In this document: positions 7,246-7,862 of the stretch, in pieces
Numbering within the stretch: position 1 is the first letter of the stretch
Layout of the letters: every line of letters begins with the position of its first letter
NCBI GenBank assembly: GCA_002369155.1
Contig: DFEM01000083.1
Coordinates: 1-7,862 of the forward strand
Source: Lachnospiraceae bacterium UBA3802
GTDB taxonomy: Bacteria > Bacillota > Clostridia > Lachnospirales > Lachnospiraceae
DNA: 7,862 nt
Direction: 5' to 3'
Program-made: the position numbers and the translations under genes
Notes under the pieces: model-generated
Told to the model about the DNA's origin: nothing
Databases searched by the model: none
The model's input: the letters and a program-made list of their open reading frames with translations, nothing else

Positions 7246-7862
7246 TTAGATTTCTTTTAAAGCAGCAGTAAGATCGTTAAGCCAGTCACCCTCATAAAGT
7301 TCAATCATGCCCTTGTCGGCAGCTCCCGCAAGCTTGGGATTAATGGGAATTCTGGCAATATTCTGAATGTCATGTTTCTTGGCAATCTCTTCAACTTTGG
7401 ATTCGCCGAAGATATAATGTTTTTCCTTGCAGTTGGGACATTCAAAATATGACATGTTCTCAACAAGTCCGAGAACGGGAATCTTCATAAGGTCAGCCAT
7501 CTTGACAGCCTTTTCGACTATCATCTCAACAAGTTCCTGAGGTGAAGCAACTACAATGATTCCGTCAACGGGAATAGACTGGAAAACAGTAAGGGGAACA
7601 TCGCCGGTTCCGGGAGGCATATCCACAAAAAGGAAATCCTTGTCGCCCCAGATAACGTCTGTCCAGAACTGAGTTACCGTACCTGCTATAACGGGTCCTC
7701 TCCATACGACGGGATCGGTCTCGTTTTCAAGAAGGCAGTTAATTGACATGATATCCATGTCAAGTTTGCTTCTGACGGGGAAAATTCCGTTTTCGCTGCC
7801 TTCGCATTTATCTTTTACTCCGAACATCTTGGGAATCGAAGGACCTGTGATATCCGCATCCA
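7246..7862 (-). CDS. mrp: Mrp/NBP35-family iron-sulfur carrier ATPase (partial, C-terminal part)
   Basis: This is the C-terminal 204 residues of an Mrp/ApbC (NBP35-like) P-loop ATPase, a family of cytosolic proteins that bind a [4Fe-4S] cluster and pass it to apo-enzymes. The frame is open to the window edge, so the true start and the P-loop are outside. The first visible residues read DADITGPSIPKMFGV, the family's conserved segment after the P-loop. A methionine 12 residues in is internal, not a start. Further signatures are WRGP, then DMPPGTGD (about 7623-7600), a hallmark nucleotide-site motif, and ENMSYFECPNC followed by HYIFG. In that last motif the two cysteines of CPNC (7440-7429) are the expected bridging cluster ligands of the dimer. 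The protein ends in a TAA, 22 nt before the next gene's chosen start. No terminator fits in that gap, so the downstream genes are probably on the same transcript. Identity is near certain; whether it serves the cassette downstream is unknown. Confidence 0.96.
   Translation of the reverse strand, partial: DADITGPSIPKMFGVKDKCEGSENGIFPVRSKLDMDIMSINCLLENETDPVVWRGPVIAGTVTQFWTDVIWGDKDFLFVDMPPGTGDVPLTVFQSIPVDGIIVVASPQELVEMIVEKAVKMADLMKIPVLGLVENMSYFECPNCKEKHYIFGESKVEEIAKKHDIQNIARIPINPKLAGAADKGMIELYEGDWLNDLTAALKEI

Overview
The window looks like chromosome from a low-GC Firmicute, most likely a member of the Lachnospiraceae (Clostridia). The reasons are AT-rich DNA, codon use leaning to A/T endings, clear AGGTGA/AAGGA ribosome sites, and a set of proteins that resemble families I know mainly from that group. 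No database search was possible, so the taxonomy is an inference. All six genes lie on the minus strand, and transcription runs from high to low coordinates.

In transcription order: (1) 7862-7246, the C-terminal 204 residues of an Mrp/NBP35-type iron-sulfur carrier ATPase; (2) 7223-3666, a very large (about 1185 aa) cytoplasmic protein with two N-terminal beta-sandwich-like regions and long helical-repeat stretches (probably the DUF5717 family); (3) 3634-2342, a 430 aa protein laid out like Hsp70/actin (ASKHA fold) with unusual phosphate loops and a C-terminal beta domain (probably DUF5716); (4) 2337-1507, a 276 aa TPR-like protein; (5) 1507-350, a 385 aa coiled-coil protein with a two-helix membrane hairpin; (6) 260-1, the first 86 residues of adenylosuccinate lyase (purB).

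The gaps from mrp through the coiled-coil gene are 22, 31, 4 and -1 nt, with no visible terminator, so genes 1-5 probably share a transcript and genes 3-5 look translationally coupled. The only sizeable intergenic gap (261-349, 89 nt) holds a good sigma-A-type promoter for purB. No stretch over 300 bases lacks a gene. No RNA gene, mobile element, CRISPR array or significant repeat was seen.

The most interesting content is the four-gene cassette at 350-7223. It combines an Hsp70/actin-like protein, a giant beta-sandwich plus helical-repeat protein, a TPR protein and a membrane-anchored coiled-coil protein. None has a visible signal peptide, and the membrane protein appears to have both arms in the cytosol. 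The simplest inference is an uncharacterised complex on the cytoplasmic face of the membrane, either a dedicated chaperone-like machine or a cytoskeletal/scaffold machine. Its actual job cannot be read from the sequence. The two housekeeping neighbours, mrp and purB, suggest a core-genome location rather than a mobile island.
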